In this document: in pieces, positions 5,854 through 14,797 of the stretch
Numbering within the stretch: the stretch's first letter is position 1
Layout: each line of letters starts with the position of its first letter
Assembly (NCBI GenBank): GCA_004297935.1
Contig: SCRE01000033.1
Span: forward strand, 1-33,434
DNA from: Microbacteriaceae bacterium
Lineage (GTDB): Bacteria > Actinomycetota > Actinomycetes > Actinomycetales > Microbacteriaceae
Reading direction: 5' to 3'
Length of the DNA stretch: 33,434 nucleotides
Notes under the pieces: model-generated
Told to the model about the DNA's origin: nothing
What the model saw: the letters and a program-made list of their open reading frames with translations, nothing else
Database searches by the model: none
Program-made: the position numbers and the translations under genes

Positions 5854-7440
5854 TTGGGAGAAAAAGACAGCTCCGATTCCCCCGCTCGGAGCCTAAGGGT
5901 GTTCACGGACGACTATCACCGGTATATCGCCGACGCGCAGGATGCGCTCGACCGCGGCGAACACGAACGGTGCCTCCAACTCACGGACGCCGTTCCCGTC
6001 GGACCAACCAGTACCTACGCAGCAACCCTGCTGCTGCGCGGTCGCGCGCTCCTGGCACGCGACCCCATCCGCGCAATCGCGACCCTGAAAGAGGGCATTG
6101 CGCTCATCTCTGACGCCCCTGAGGCCCACATCGAAGCCCGCTGCCTCCTCGGCCGAGCCTACACGTTCACCGACCAGCCCGAAGCCGCAGAGCACACGCT
6201 GCGCCAGGCCCTGGCGGACGCAACGGCGCGCAGCTCGTGCCGGCTCGCGGCCTACGCCGCCTTCAACCTAGCCACACTCTTCTGCATCACCCACTTTCTG
6301 AACGATGCGGAAATCTACGCCCAACAGGCGGCGCTCGACCAGGATCCGCTTGCGCAGGCACGAGCAAAAGCCGTCACGTCATGGATCCGAGCGGAACACG
6401 GCGACAACGCCGGCCAGCTCGCTCTTGCCCGGCAGGCCCTGCGTGACGTGCAGTCCTCCAAGCGGAAAGATGCCGCCCTTGAGGCGTCTCTCATCGAAGT
6501 CCTCGCGGCGGTAGGCACTAACCTGTGTGACGAGGAGAGCGTGGCGACGGCGTGGCTGGCCACCAACGCGTTGCGCTGGCCACGAGAGCTGCGGGCTTCC
6601 GAGTTTCAGACTTACCGCGCACTAGCCACAGCCGCGGCACTCGTCGGTGACTGGTTCAACATGGAGCGTCGTCTCCGGCACGCTATCACGCTCGCTCCGT
6701 CACCGGCATGGGAGGCCTTCGCCCACCTCGAGCTGGCGCGTCTCTTACGCGCTTCGGACAACCGATCGTGGATCGTCGAACTCGCGATCGCAGAGGATCT
6801 CGCCGCCGACGTCGATTGGCAGTCCGTCCGTGGAGAGCAGCAGGAGGCGGTACTCCTCTTCATCGAGCTGTACGCCTCCGTCGACTCCGGAAAAGCTGCC
6901 ACCTATACCGGCATCTACCACACAGCAGCTCGCCTGGAGAGCCGCAACGGCGCCCGCTCGAGCGGACGGCATGACGCCAAAGCCGCATTTGCGCAGGGCA
7001 TGCTTTTCAAAACTGACGGCGAGACCTACCTCGCCGGAAAGATGCTGCGCCGCGCCTGGGAGACCTTCGACCGGATCGGCTATGTCTGGCGCGCATGCGA
7101 GAGCGCCCTGGAAGCCCTCGACATCTGCGCACCAGGCGAATCGTACGAATGGCTCTCTCGCGCGAACCGGATCCTCACCGTCGCCCCGAAGAGTTGGCTC
7201 TCCCAGCGCTTAGCAAAGCGCTCGGAACGACCGCAGCATCGCGACGTCCATCTGAATCCCGGCCCGGCCCGAGTCCGCGAGCTCCTTGCAGCCGGAAAAA
7301 CGCCGAATGAAGTCTGCGCGGCGCTGAAGCTCAGCCGCAACACGATCAATAAGCACGTAGCAGTCATCAAACGCTCCTACGGCGTCGCAACCCTACCGCA
7401 ACTCCTCGCCGCCCTCGCGTTGCAGCGCACCGCATCCTAG
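5854..7440 (+). CDS. TPR-repeat regulator with C-terminal LuxR-type HTH (candidate peptide receptor)
   Basis: The 528-residue protein is built of helical repeats through most of its length. TPR-like units can be seen at about residues 15-160 (DYHRYIADAQDALDRGEHERC, RALLARDPIRAIATLKEG, LLGRAYTFTDQPEAAEHTLRQAL) and again near 340-450. Residues of about 467-525 form a LuxR/GerE helix-turn-helix: RVRELLAAGKTPNEVCAALKL followed by SRNTINKHVAVIKRSYGV. TPR plus HTH is the layout of peptide-sensing regulators, but RRNPP members carry an N-terminal HTH of a different class, so this would be a different arrangement. There is no signal peptide, so it is cytoplasmic. The start is uncertain: TTG 5854 (GAGGG 11 nt upstream) or GTG 5899 (GGAG 7 nt upstream). 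It is co-directional with the peptide gene, 42 nt away. Confidence 0.8.
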   Translation: MGEKDSSDSPARSLRVFTDDYHRYIADAQDALDRGEHERCLQLTDAVPVGPTSTYAATLLLRGRALLARDPIRAIATLKEGIALISDAPEAHIEARCLLGRAYTFTDQPEAAEHTLRQALADATARSSCRLAAYAAFNLATLFCITHFLNDAEIYAQQAALDQDPLAQARAKAVTSWIRAEHGDNAGQLALARQALRDVQSSKRKDAALEASLIEVLAAVGTNLCDEESVATAWLATNALRWPRELRASEFQTYRALATAAALVGDWFNMERRLRHAITLAPSPAWEAFAHLELARLLRASDNRSWIVELAIAEDLAADVDWQSVRGEQQEAVLLFIELYASVDSGKAATYTGIYHTAARLESRNGARSSGRHDAKAAFAQGMLFKTDGETYLAGKMLRRAWETFDRIGYVWRACESALEALDICAPGESYEWLSRANRILTVAPKSWLSQRLAKRSERPQHRDVHLNPGPARVRELLAAGKTPNEVCAALKLSRNTINKHVAVIKRSYGVATLPQLLAALALQRTAS

Positions 7441-7668
7441 ATCGCAGCATCTCTGCGCGGCGCGGCTGTAGCGCTGAGCGCCCTGGTGCGTGGCATAGTT
7501 CTGCCACACGTTGGATACGAAAATGGCATCACTCTGCTACGCCTTTACACTCGCTTAACAGTCGGACGTAGACACCTACCTAATATTCGTTATTCAAGAA
7601 GCGTGGCACACCCGCTATGCTGAGGCTGTACCGGCCACCGCCGGAAGGCACCGCAAGGAGCGTGCAGC

Positions 7669-8124
7669 GTGGGATTCCTGACCGACCGCATGCTGTCGAT
7701 GGAAGAGTTCGTCCGCTCGATACAGACGAGTAGTCGAACGACCTCCAGTACTCCGTCTAGCCGGCTCTCCCTCAGGCAGGCTAGACGTCGATGGGCTCGG
7801 ATGATCAGCATCCAACTGATCGAAGAACAGGGTCACCTGTGGACGCTCCCACGCGGCAAGATCTTCCGCGCGGTGGACCGGTACCTCCAACAAGAAGCGC
7901 TGCGCGGCCGGCGCGACGTCAGCGTCCTTGAGGCGCTCGAGCGCACCGGCATGACCGCCCGCTACCGCTATCGCTTGCGTAACCCTCGGCGCAGCCCAGA
8001 AGAGCGCCTTCGGACCCTCAACGCACAGCTCCACGCACAGCTCCACAGCATTCTCGAGCAACACCTCCACGAGTTCTACAGCGAACCGCAGATCGACACG
8101 CCGCATTTGCGGCCGGCGGCATAG
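7669..8124 (+). CDS. hypothetical basic protein, 151 residues
   Basis: The start GTG 7669 is supported by AAGGAG at 7655-7660, 8 nt upstream. The N-terminal third is Ser/Thr/Arg-rich (QTSSRTTSSTPSSRLSLRQARRRWARM) and probably flexible. The middle, LIEEQGHLWTLPRGKIFRAVDRYLQQEAL then VSVLEALERTGMTARYRYRLRNP, could form a small helical DNA-binding unit. The C-terminus is a helix with a repeated AQLHAQLH segment. No known family is recognised. A 228-nt gap precedes it, including a TATGCT box at 7616-7621. As the first gene after the TPR-LuxR regulator it is a possible target of that regulator. Confidence 0.6.
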   Translation: MGFLTDRMLSMEEFVRSIQTSSRTTSSTPSSRLSLRQARRRWARMISIQLIEEQGHLWTLPRGKIFRAVDRYLQQEALRGRRDVSVLEALERTGMTARYRYRLRNPRRSPEERLRTLNAQLHAQLHSILEQHLHEFYSEPQIDTPHLRPAA

Positions 8125-8293
8125 CGCACACATGCGACGCAAGTCGCAGCCGGAAGCCCGATCGCAGCAGCAGCCGCTACGAACCGCAACACTAATTTGA
8201 GGCAAATCTGTAACGATGATTGCGGTATCCCGATATGAAGCACAACGGCCTTCACATCGTGCGCACAGTACCCGCGAATAGTCGTGCAACATC

Positions 8294-8326
8294 TTGTCAA
8301 GTGACTTTCGCCCCATTATAATGGGG
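8294..8326 (+). promoter_or_regulatory. near-consensus promoter overlapped by a 16-bp palindromic operator
   Basis: TTGTCA (8294-8299), a 17-nt spacer and TATAAT (8317-8322) form the best sigma70-type promoter in the window. The -10 box lies at the centre of a perfect palindrome, CCCCATTATAATGGGG (8311-8326). A dimeric protein bound there would block RNA polymerase. Transcription should start at or beside ATG 8330, which has no ribosome binding site, so the mRNA is probably leaderless. Confidence 0.75.
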
Positions 8327-8329
8327 GCT

Positions 8330-8848
8330 ATGCAGCCAGGGATGGCTTCTCCCGTCCTCCTCAGACGGGAGCTTGTGGACGACCTCACAGCCCTCGGTGC
8401 CACTCGCGAACCCGACGATCCGGAAGCGCACCACCTCCTCACGCGCTACGCATCGGAGATTCGCGATGCCCACGACCGCGGCGCTTCCGTCACGCAAATC
8501 GTACGGGTCTTACGACGTCATCACCCACTTCCGCGCGCTACCCTCTACCACGCTGTCCAGAACATCCTCGGCGTTGAACGGCGTAGCCGCGCAAATCCAG
8601 GGGCCGTCCGCGCCTATATCGCGCAGCGGCGCGAGGCCATCCTCCACCGCTACCGACTCCTCCCAAACGCCATGCAGCTCGCGCGAGAGCTGCGCGAACG
8701 CGGTGCGCCCGGATCGCAACGCGTCATCGCTAACGAGATCCGACGCCTCGTAAAATCCTCGCCCCCTCGCTTCCCTCACGCCACGCAACCACACCCAGCA
8801 TCGGCACGCCGACCGGCCAGCCGCCGGTCCACGGGAGAGCCCACATGA
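8330..8848 (+). CDS. putative DNA-binding regulator, 172 residues
   Basis: The start ATG 8330 (MQPGMASPVLL) is chosen over the upstream in-frame start at 8294 because that one would lie inside the promoter. Two segments look like helix-turn-helix units: DAHDRGASVTQIVRVLRRHHPLPRATLYHAV and, after a basic linker, MQLARELRERGAPGSQRVIANEIRRLV. The C-terminal 30 residues are Pro/Arg/Ser-rich and disordered. No family is recognised. The palindromic operator over its own -10 box suggests autorepression. It begins a run of tightly packed genes: its stop overlaps the start of the next gene by 4 nt. Confidence 0.6.
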   Translation: MQPGMASPVLLRRELVDDLTALGATREPDDPEAHHLLTRYASEIRDAHDRGASVTQIVRVLRRHHPLPRATLYHAVQNILGVERRSRANPGAVRAYIAQRREAILHRYRLLPNAMQLARELRERGAPGSQRVIANEIRRLVKSSPPRFPHATQPHPASARRPASRRSTGEPT

Positions 8849-9048
8849 ATCCAACCATCATTTCCGTCATCCGCTGGCTCGAAGGTATCGGCCTAGCGGT
8901 CTTCTTCATCGTCTTCATCGCTGTACGCGCTCTCCACGTCGACGCCTTACATGACGCCCTGCTCCCGCTCGGCATCAGCGCCCTCATCCTGCTGATCGCA
9001 TCCATGGCGATCCGCTTGATTCAGCGGCTCTCCGGGATCTACTCGTGA
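8845..9048 (+). CDS. small inner-membrane protein with two transmembrane helices
   Basis: The 67-residue protein contains two hydrophobic helices, GIGLAVFFIVFIAVRAL (about residues 14-30) and LGISALILLIASMAI (about 42-56), joined by a short HVDALHDALLP loop. The ATG overlaps the upstream stop (ATGA), and its own stop overlaps the next start (GTGA), so the three genes are translationally coupled. No family is recognised. Small two-helix proteins in phage-like operons include holins and superinfection-exclusion factors, but nothing here decides between these. Confidence 0.65.
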   Translation: MNPTIISVIRWLEGIGLAVFFIVFIAVRALHVDALHDALLPLGISALILLIASMAIRLIQRLSGIYS

Positions 9049-9467
9049 CACGCCCGCGCCTGCAACAAGACGCCGAGCGCGAAGCGTATGAGCGAGGAAT
9101 CCTAGACCTAACGCCACCCGCCGAACGCGACTACATCGCCCAACTCCTGTCGCTGCGCAACGAGCACGGCCAACCGTTAGGAACCGCCGAGTTCTTAGCG
9201 ATCGCACTCCTACACGAGAATCCGCTTGTGTTGATCGCCCGCTACGCGCTCTATGAGCGACTCTACGTCTGCCCCGACGCCTCGCTCACTGACGCCCTCA
9301 AGCATCACGCAGGCTGGGATATCAGCCGCAGTGAACAGGGACCGCCAACTTCGGCGCAGATCGATGCCGCCGTGCGCTGGGCTGCATCAGCCTGCCGCGA
9401 GGAAATGCGCGCAAACGCACCTGAGTCGCTGCGCGTACCCCCGTTCGAACGAACGGATCGGCACTAG
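9045..9467 (+). CDS. hypothetical protein, 140 residues, coupled to the membrane protein gene
   Basis: The GTG start at 9045 overlaps the previous stop by 4 nt. The protein is soluble and mostly helical, starting [19 protein letters not shown]. It has no cysteine cluster, catalytic motif or DNA-binding pattern that I recognise. It is the last gene of the 8330-9467 operon, and a strong hairpin follows 18 nt after its stop. The function is unknown. Confidence 0.6.
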   Translation: MTRPRLQQDAEREAYERGILDLTPPAERDYIAQLLSLRNEHGQPLGTAEFLAIALLHENPLVLIARYALYERLYVCPDASLTDALKHHAGWDISRSEQGPPTSAQIDAAVRWAASACREEMRANAPESLRVPPFERTDRH

Positions 9468-9484
9468 CGCTCTCCTCCCCGGCT

Positions 9485-9523
9485 TGCGCCGAGGCCGCGA
9501 TTCTCGCGAACGGCCTCGGCGCA
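9485..9523 (+). terminator. 13-bp GC-rich hairpin
   Basis: Arms TGCGCCGAGGCCG (9485-9497) and CGGCCTCGGCGCA (9511-9523) pair perfectly around a 13-nt loop. There is no U-run. It closes the operon ending at 9467 and lies 57 nt before the nrdJ start. Confidence 0.65.
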
Positions 9524-9580
9524 GCACGCCCTGCACCGACTCCCCATCTCGACTTCACGACACGCGAGACAAGCACCACC

Positions 9581-12500
9581 ATGCACATCACCCGCCTCTA
9601 TACCCGTACAGCCGGCGCGTACGACGACGTCGCATTCACGCCACGCACCTCGAAGATCGTCAATCCCGGTGGCTCTACCGTCTTCACGGCAACCATCACT
9701 GCTCCCGAACACTGGAGCCAGGTCGCTGTCGATATCCTCGCTCAGAAGTACGCCCGCAAGCGCGGCGTTCCGGAGCAGACGCAGCGCGTCGACGAGCCAG
9801 GGGTCCCCTCGTGGCTCCAGCGCAGCGAGCCGACACCTGACAGCACCTTCGGTGCGGAACACGACGCTCGCGCCATCTTCGATCGGCTCGCGGGCACCTG
9901 GACCTACTGGGGCTGGAACCACGCATACTTCGATGCCGAAGACGATGCCCGCGCCTTCTTCGACGAGATGCGCGCCATGCTTGCGCACCAAGTCGCCGCA
10001 CCCAACAGTCCCCAGTGGTTCAATACCGGCCTGCACTGGGCGTACGGTATCAGCGGCACACCGGAGGGCCACTACTACGTCGATCCGAGCACTGAAGAGG
10101 TGCGGCTCTCCCCCAACGCCTACGAGCGCCCCTGTCCGTCAGCCTGCTTCATCCAGTCGGTGACCGACAACCTCGTCAACGAAGGCGGGCTCTTCGATTT
10201 CTTCACCCGTGAAGCACGGATCTTCAAGTTCGGGGCCGGCTCCGGCGCAAACTTCTCGGCCATCCGCGCTGCCGGCGAACCGCTCTCCGGCGGCGGTAGA
10301 TCCTCCGGGCTCATGTCGTTCCTGAAAGTTGGGAACGCGGCCGCCGGCGCGATCAAGAGCGGCGGTACCACTAGGCGCGCGGCGAAGATGGTCGTGCTAG
10401 ATCTCGACCATCCGAGCGTCGAGGACTTTATCCTCTGGAAAGTCAAGGAGGAGCAGAAAGTCGCAGCCCTCGTCGCCGGCTCTATCGCGCTCCAGAAGCA
10501 CCTCGGTGCGATCATGGCCGCAGCCAACGTCGGCGACATCCCGGAGAGCGCGCGACACGATCCTGCGCTGAACCCACACCTCAAAGAGGCGCTGCGCGCC
10601 GCGCTTACCGCCGGCATCCCTGCCGGCTCGATTCAACAAGCTCTCGACTATGCCGCACAGGGCTTCACTGATCTCGACATCGAGACCTATGACCCTTCCT
10701 GGGAGGGTGAAGCCTACGCCACCGTCTCAGGCCAGAATAGTAACAACTCGCTGCGCGTGCCTAACGCCTTCTTCACCGCGCTCGATGCCGGTGCCGACTG
10801 GCACCTGACCGCGCGCACCGATGGCGCGACACTCAAGACCATGCCGGCGCAAGAGCTATGGGATGCCATCGGCTTAGCCGCGTGGCAGTGCGCCGATCCC
10901 GGCCTACAGTTCGACGACACCATCAACGAATGGCACACGACGCCGGCTGAAGGACGCATCAACGCCAGCAACCCCTGCAGCGAGTTCCTTCAAATCGACG
11001 ACTCAGCATGCAACCTCGCAAGCCTCAATCTCGCCTCGTTCCTGGCAGATGATGGCTCGTTCGACATCGAGCGGTTCACCCACACAGCACGGCTCTGGAC
11101 GATCGCCTTGGACATCTCTGTCACCATGAGCCAGATGCCCTCAGCGAAGATCGCCTGGAATAACCACCTCCTACGAAACATCGGCTTGGGGTACGCGGGC
11201 CTGGGCACGCTGCTCATGCGCATGGGTATCGCCTACGACTCCGAAGACGGCTTCGGCTGGTGCGCCGCGATCACCGCACTTCTCACCGGCGTAGCCTACG
11301 CGACGTCTGCAGAGATGGCCCAACGGCTGGGCGCGTTCGGCGCATTCGAGCGTAACCGCGACACGATGCTGCGCATCATCCGCAACCACACGCGCGCCGC
11401 GTACGTTGCGCCCGCGGGCGAATACGAGGGCCTCTCGATTCCGCCTGCTGCCCACGCGGCAACCGTCTTCACCTCCCCGAGCTGGGAGGCAGCCAGAGTC
11501 GCGTGGAACCGTGCGCTGACCGACGGCAGCGTAACTGGCTTCCGCAACGCCCAAGTGACCCTACTCGCGCCCGCTGGCACGATCGGGTTGCTCATGGATT
11601 GCGACACCACCGGCATCGAGCCAGACTTCGCCTTGGTAAAGTTCAAGAAACTCGCCGGCGGCGGCTACTTCAAGATCGTCAACCGTTCCGTCGCACCAGC
11701 ACTCGCACGTTTGGGCTACCCTCCCGAGCAGATCGCAGCCATTGAAGCCTACGCGAAGGGCACCGGAAGGCTGCAGGACGCGCCGCACATCAACCGCACA
11801 ACGCTGCGCGCCAAGGGTCTCGATGATGCAGCTATTGAACGACTCGACGCCAGTCTCCCGACGGCCTTCGAACTAGCCTTCGCATTCAACCGCTCAACCC
11901 TAGGAGACGATCTCTGTCGCGCACTGTCCATCACTGACGCGCAGCAAGCAGATCCCACCTTCTCGGTCCTGCGAGATGCCCTCGGCTTCTCACAGACGGA
12001 GATCGACGAGGCTAATGATGTCATCTGCGGGCACATGACACTCGAGGGGGCTCCTCACCTCAAGACCGAACATCTCCCCGTCTTCGATTGCGCCACGCCC
12101 TGCGGCAAGCATGGTGAGCGCTACATCCGGCCACTCGCTCACGTAGACATGATCGCTGCGGCGCAACCGTTCCTCTCCGGCGCAGTCAGCAAGACCTGCA
12201 ATCTTCCTCGCACGGCGACAATCAAAGATGTCAAAGACACCTATCGCTACGCCTGGACTAAGGGCGTTAAAGCTATCGCGATCTACCGTGATGGCTCGAA
12301 GCTCTCACAGCCCCTCGCATCGACCGTCGACGCTCCGCCAGAGGTCAATCTGCAGCCGTTCGCCTCTCCCACCCAGATCGCCGAGCGTATCGTCTACCGC
12401 TACATCGCGCGACAGCGTAAACTCCCCGCCCGCCGCAGCGGCTACACCCAGAAAGCCACGATCGGCGGCCATAAAGTCTACCTTCGCACGGGTGAATACC

Positions 12501-13120
12501 ATGACGGGACGCTGGGTGAGATCTTCATCGATATGCACAAGGAAGGCGCCGCCTTCCGCTCGATGATGAACGCATTTGCTATGGCCGTCTCGACCGGCCT
12601 GCAGTACGGCGTTCCCCTCGAAGAGTTCGTCGACGCGTTTACCTTCACGCGCTTCGAGCCCAACGGCCCCGTCGCCGGTCACGACCACATCAAGATGGCG
12701 TCCTCGATCATTGACTACATCTTCCGCGAGCTCGCCGTCAGCTACCTTGGGCGCTACGAGCTGGCACACGTACAGCCAGATCTTGCACATGACGCCACGG
12801 ACACTAGCGAACCGGCGTTTATCGAAGAGCACGACGCTGGCGTACGCTATCGCCCCGTCACCGTACCGACGATCACCGAACACCTCCACCCGGTCAGCCC
12901 ACATCTCTGTAACGGCAAGTCCCAACATGATACGACTCAGGCCGCGATCACCGAACGCCAGTCCCCCGCCGTGACACTCGTGGCCGGCCGTGAACGCGAC
13001 GAGGCGATTGCCAAGGGATACACAGGAGATCCGTGTCCGGAGTGTCAGCAATTGACGCTCGTGCGGACAGGCACGTGCACGAGTTGCAGCTCATGTGCCT
13101 ACGCGGGCGGGTGCGGGTAG
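9581..13120 (+). CDS. nrdJ: adenosylcobalamin-dependent (class II) ribonucleotide reductase
   Basis: The 1179-residue enzyme reduces ribonucleotides to deoxyribonucleotides using a cobalamin-generated thiyl radical, needing no oxygen or second subunit. Motifs in order include [10 protein letters not shown], the [13 protein letters not shown] specificity region, [24 protein letters not shown] (residues 464-468) and [37 protein letters not shown]-terminal TSCPD-type domain follows ([17 protein letters not shown] onward, about residue 950), then a Cys-rich tail CPECQQ...[14 protein letters not shown] for zinc and disulfide re-reduction. The length and motif set are complete, so it should be active. 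On an element carrying its own primase and recombination genes it would raise the dNTP supply during replication. No cobalamin riboswitch is visible in the short leader. Confidence 0.95.
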   Translation: MHITRLYTRTAGAYDDVAFTPRTSKIVNPGGSTVFTATITAPEHWSQVAVDILAQKYARKRGVPEQTQRVDEPGVPSWLQRSEPTPDSTFGAEHDARAIFDRLAGTWTYWGWNHAYFDAEDDARAFFDEMRAMLAHQVAAPNSPQWFNTGLHWAYGISGTPEGHYYVDPSTEEVRLSPNAYERPCPSACFIQSVTDNLVNEGGLFDFFTREARIFKFGAGSGANFSAIRAAGEPLSGGGRSSGLMSFLKVGNAAAGAIKSGGTTRRAAKMVVLDLDHPSVEDFILWKVKEEQKVAALVAGSIALQKHLGAIMAAANVGDIPESARHDPALNPHLKEALRAALTAGIPAGSIQQALDYAAQGFTDLDIETYDPSWEGEAYATVSGQNSNNSLRVPNAFFTALDAGADWHLTARTDGATLKTMPAQELWDAIGLAAWQCADPGLQFDDTINEWHTTPAEGRINASNPCSEFLQIDDSACNLASLNLASFLADDGSFDIERFTHTARLWTIALDISVTMSQMPSAKIAWNNHLLRNIGLGYAGLGTLLMRMGIAYDSEDGFGWCAAITALLTGVAYATSAEMAQRLGAFGAFERNRDTMLRIIRNHTRAAYVAPAGEYEGLSIPPAAHAATVFTSPSWEAARVAWNRALTDGSVTGFRNAQVTLLAPAGTIGLLMDCDTTGIEPDFALVKFKKLAGGGYFKIVNRSVAPALARLGYPPEQIAAIEAYAKGTGRLQDAPHINRTTLRAKGLDDAAIERLDASLPTAFELAFAFNRSTLGDDLCRALSITDAQQADPTFSVLRDALGFSQTEIDEANDVICGHMTLEGAPHLKTEHLPVFDCATPCGKHGERYIRPLAHVDMIAAAQPFLSGAVSKTCNLPRTATIKDVKDTYRYAWTKGVKAIAIYRDGSKLSQPLASTVDAPPEVNLQPFASPTQIAERIVYRYIARQRKLPARRSGYTQKATIGGHKVYLRTGEYHDGTLGEIFIDMHKEGAAFRSMMNAFAMAVSTGLQYGVPLEEFVDAFTFTRFEPNGPVAGHDHIKMASSIIDYIFRELAVSYLGRYELAHVQPDLAHDATDTSEPAFIEEHDAGVRYRPVTVPTITEHLHPVSPHLCNGKSQHDTTQAAITERQSPAVTLVAGRERDEAIAKGYTGDPCPECQQLTLVRTGTCTSCSSCAYAGGCG

Positions 13121-13145
13121 CTTCGACATCCCTCTCTGAGTGACG

Positions 13146-13183
13146 CGAAGAGGCGCTGCTGGTGAACGAGCAGCGCCTCTTCG
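13146..13183 (+). terminator. 15-bp perfect hairpin after nrdJ
   Basis: Arms CGAAGAGGCGCTGCT (13146-13160) and AGCAGCGCCTCTTCG (13169-13183) enclose an 8-nt loop. It is the longest perfect stem in the window. It lies 25 nt after the nrdJ stop and is most likely a transcription terminator or an RNA 3'-end protector. Confidence 0.7.
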
Positions 13184-13236
13184 TATTCGCGCGGCGTTAC
13201 ACGCCCGCTCCCCTCGCGCTGCCTACCGGAGGCTCC

Positions 13237-13761
13237 ATGCCCAAGAAGCCACTCAGCGCCGAGCCGACATGCAACTCGGCATCGAATGCACAGAGGGACG
13301 CCCCTGTGCTCATCGAGCTCGTCGCACTCGGCGTTCCGGCGCCGCAAGGCAACAAGACGAGCTACCCAGTCCGCCGCGGGAGGTTAGGACGCATCGGCGT
13401 TGCGGTCGTCGAGGGTCGAACGAAAAAGGCCCGCGAGAACCATGCGCACTGGCGCATGCTCGTTGCGCTGAGCGCCCAGGAATGGCTCCAGGCGCATCCT
13501 GCCTTCACTCCGATCGACGACGCAGTCTACTGCGGCGCCCTCTTCATCCTTCCACGACCAACGTCGCTCCCGAAGCGACACACCCTTCCCACACGGAGAC
13601 CTGATCTCAGTAAGCTCTTGAGGTCGATCGAAGACTCGCTGACGGGCCTGATCTACACCGACGACTCGCGCATCACGACGGAACATGTGCGCAAGCGCTT
13701 CGTCAACGCCCAACACCCCGTGCCCGGCGTCATCATCCGCATCTCACCCGATTCCCTGTGA
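13237..13761 (+). CDS. RusA-like Holliday junction resolvase
   Basis: The 174-residue protein starts at ATG 13237 (MPKKPLS), supported by GGAGG at 13228-13232; the in-frame ATG at 13162 would start inside the terminator hairpin. The C-terminal half carries the RusA signature RRPDLSKLLRSIEDSLTG followed by LIYTDDSRI and TEHVRKRF. In the family these Asp residues coordinate Mg2+ and cut four-way junctions as a dimer. An N-terminal strand, LIELVALGVPAPQGNKTSYPV, is also typical. RusA proteins are mostly prophage-encoded. This one sits with an ERF annealing protein and a RecB-like nuclease, which fits processing of recombination intermediates during element replication. Confidence 0.9.
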   Translation: MPKKPLSAEPTCNSASNAQRDAPVLIELVALGVPAPQGNKTSYPVRRGRLGRIGVAVVEGRTKKARENHAHWRMLVALSAQEWLQAHPAFTPIDDAVYCGALFILPRPTSLPKRHTLPTRRPDLSKLLRSIEDSLTGLIYTDDSRITTEHVRKRFVNAQHPVPGVIIRISPDSL

Positions 13762-13776
13762 GGTTTCCCCTCCTCC

Positions 13777-14730
13777 ATGACGATCGCTCCTATCCAGTTG
13801 CCCGAGCCCCTCACCATCGAGGCTGAGCACCCTCTTATCCGGAGCATCACTTGGTACGGTTCGACGCCGCCGGGTGCGGATCGCCCGGCCATCAATGAGC
13901 CGTACCTTTCTGGCTCGCAGCTCTCGCTGCTGCGGCGCTGCTCAGCGCAATACTACTTTCGCTATGCACGCCACATTCCCCAACCGTCTGAGTCCAAAAT
14001 GGTACTCGGCCTCGCGCTGCACGCTGGGATCCAAGCTGCGCTCTACCCCAGACTGGAAGGGAATGCGGAGGTCCACGATCCTGCAGCGTTCCGCGAGATC
14101 GGGATCGCCTACGCCCGGATGTACTTGAAAGAACACCTCACCGACGAGGTGATCTTCTCCCCCAGCTGGGCCAAAGGCCCGCCTGACACGCCCCAGTCGC
14201 TCGACGCCGAAATTGAGAACATCTTCGCGCTCCTGGCGGAGCAGCCGCTCTTCCATCTCGAACCCATCGCCATCGAAGCTGGCTTCCTCATCCGCTGGCG
14301 CGACACGCGAGCGCTGCCGCTCGTCGGCTATCTCGATGCCGTGCTGCGAGATCCGCTCGATGGCACCGTCTCGCTGATCGACTGGAAGAGTAGCGCAAAG
14401 ACAAAAAGCGCGATCGACTTGGAGCTCGACAGCGCGATTGTCGGCTACGCGTCGGCGATTAGCCTCGTCTTCGGCCACCCGGTCCGCTCAGTCGCCTATG
14501 GCAACATCGTCCGCCATAAGGACGGCCCGGACTTAACCCTCATCGAAGCGGCCTACAACGAGCGCTGTCTCTTGCGCCTGCGGAACGCCTGTACGCTGGC
14601 AACGGCACAGATCCAAGCCGGGATCTTCATGCCTCAGGACTCGCCTCTGACGTGCCAGTCGTGCCCCTTCCGCAAGGAGTGCGCTGAAGAGTTCGGCCCC
14701 AACCTTGATCTCGCACGGCACACTTCGTAA
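13777..14730 (+). CDS. PD-(D/E)XK nuclease, Cas4/RecB type, with four-cysteine cluster
   Basis: The 317-residue protein has the order of motifs of the RecB/Cas4-type PD-(D/E)XK exonucleases: LSGSQLSLLRRCSAQYYFRYARH (first Cys), LGLALHAGIQA (motif with catalytic His), GYLDAVLRD (Asp), LIDWKSS (DxK core), then LTCQSCPFRKEC near the C-terminus supplying three more Cys. The four cysteines should hold a 4Fe-4S cluster, as in AddB and Cas4. There is no helicase domain, so it acts as a stand-alone exonuclease, probably making single-stranded ends for the annealing protein encoded next. It starts 15 nt after rusA. No Shine-Dalgarno sequence is seen; the leader is instead pyrimidine-rich (CCCCTCCTCC). 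Confidence 0.9.
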   Translation: MTIAPIQLPEPLTIEAEHPLIRSITWYGSTPPGADRPAINEPYLSGSQLSLLRRCSAQYYFRYARHIPQPSESKMVLGLALHAGIQAALYPRLEGNAEVHDPAAFREIGIAYARMYLKEHLTDEVIFSPSWAKGPPDTPQSLDAEIENIFALLAEQPLFHLEPIAIEAGFLIRWRDTRALPLVGYLDAVLRDPLDGTVSLIDWKSSAKTKSAIDLELDSAIVGYASAISLVFGHPVRSVAYGNIVRHKDGPDLTLIEAAYNERCLLRLRNACTLATAQIQAGIFMPQDSPLTCQSCPFRKECAEEFGPNLDLARHTS

Positions 14731-14797
14731 CCATGCTGCGTGCGTCTGCTCCCGCGAGCGCACTACCTGCGCCATCACCCCTACGCCGAGGTACCTA

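Noticed and set aside
9468-9580. Cobalamin riboswitch before nrdJ
   Set aside because: The gap is only 113 nt and mostly a simple hairpin. No B12-box-like sequence is visible.
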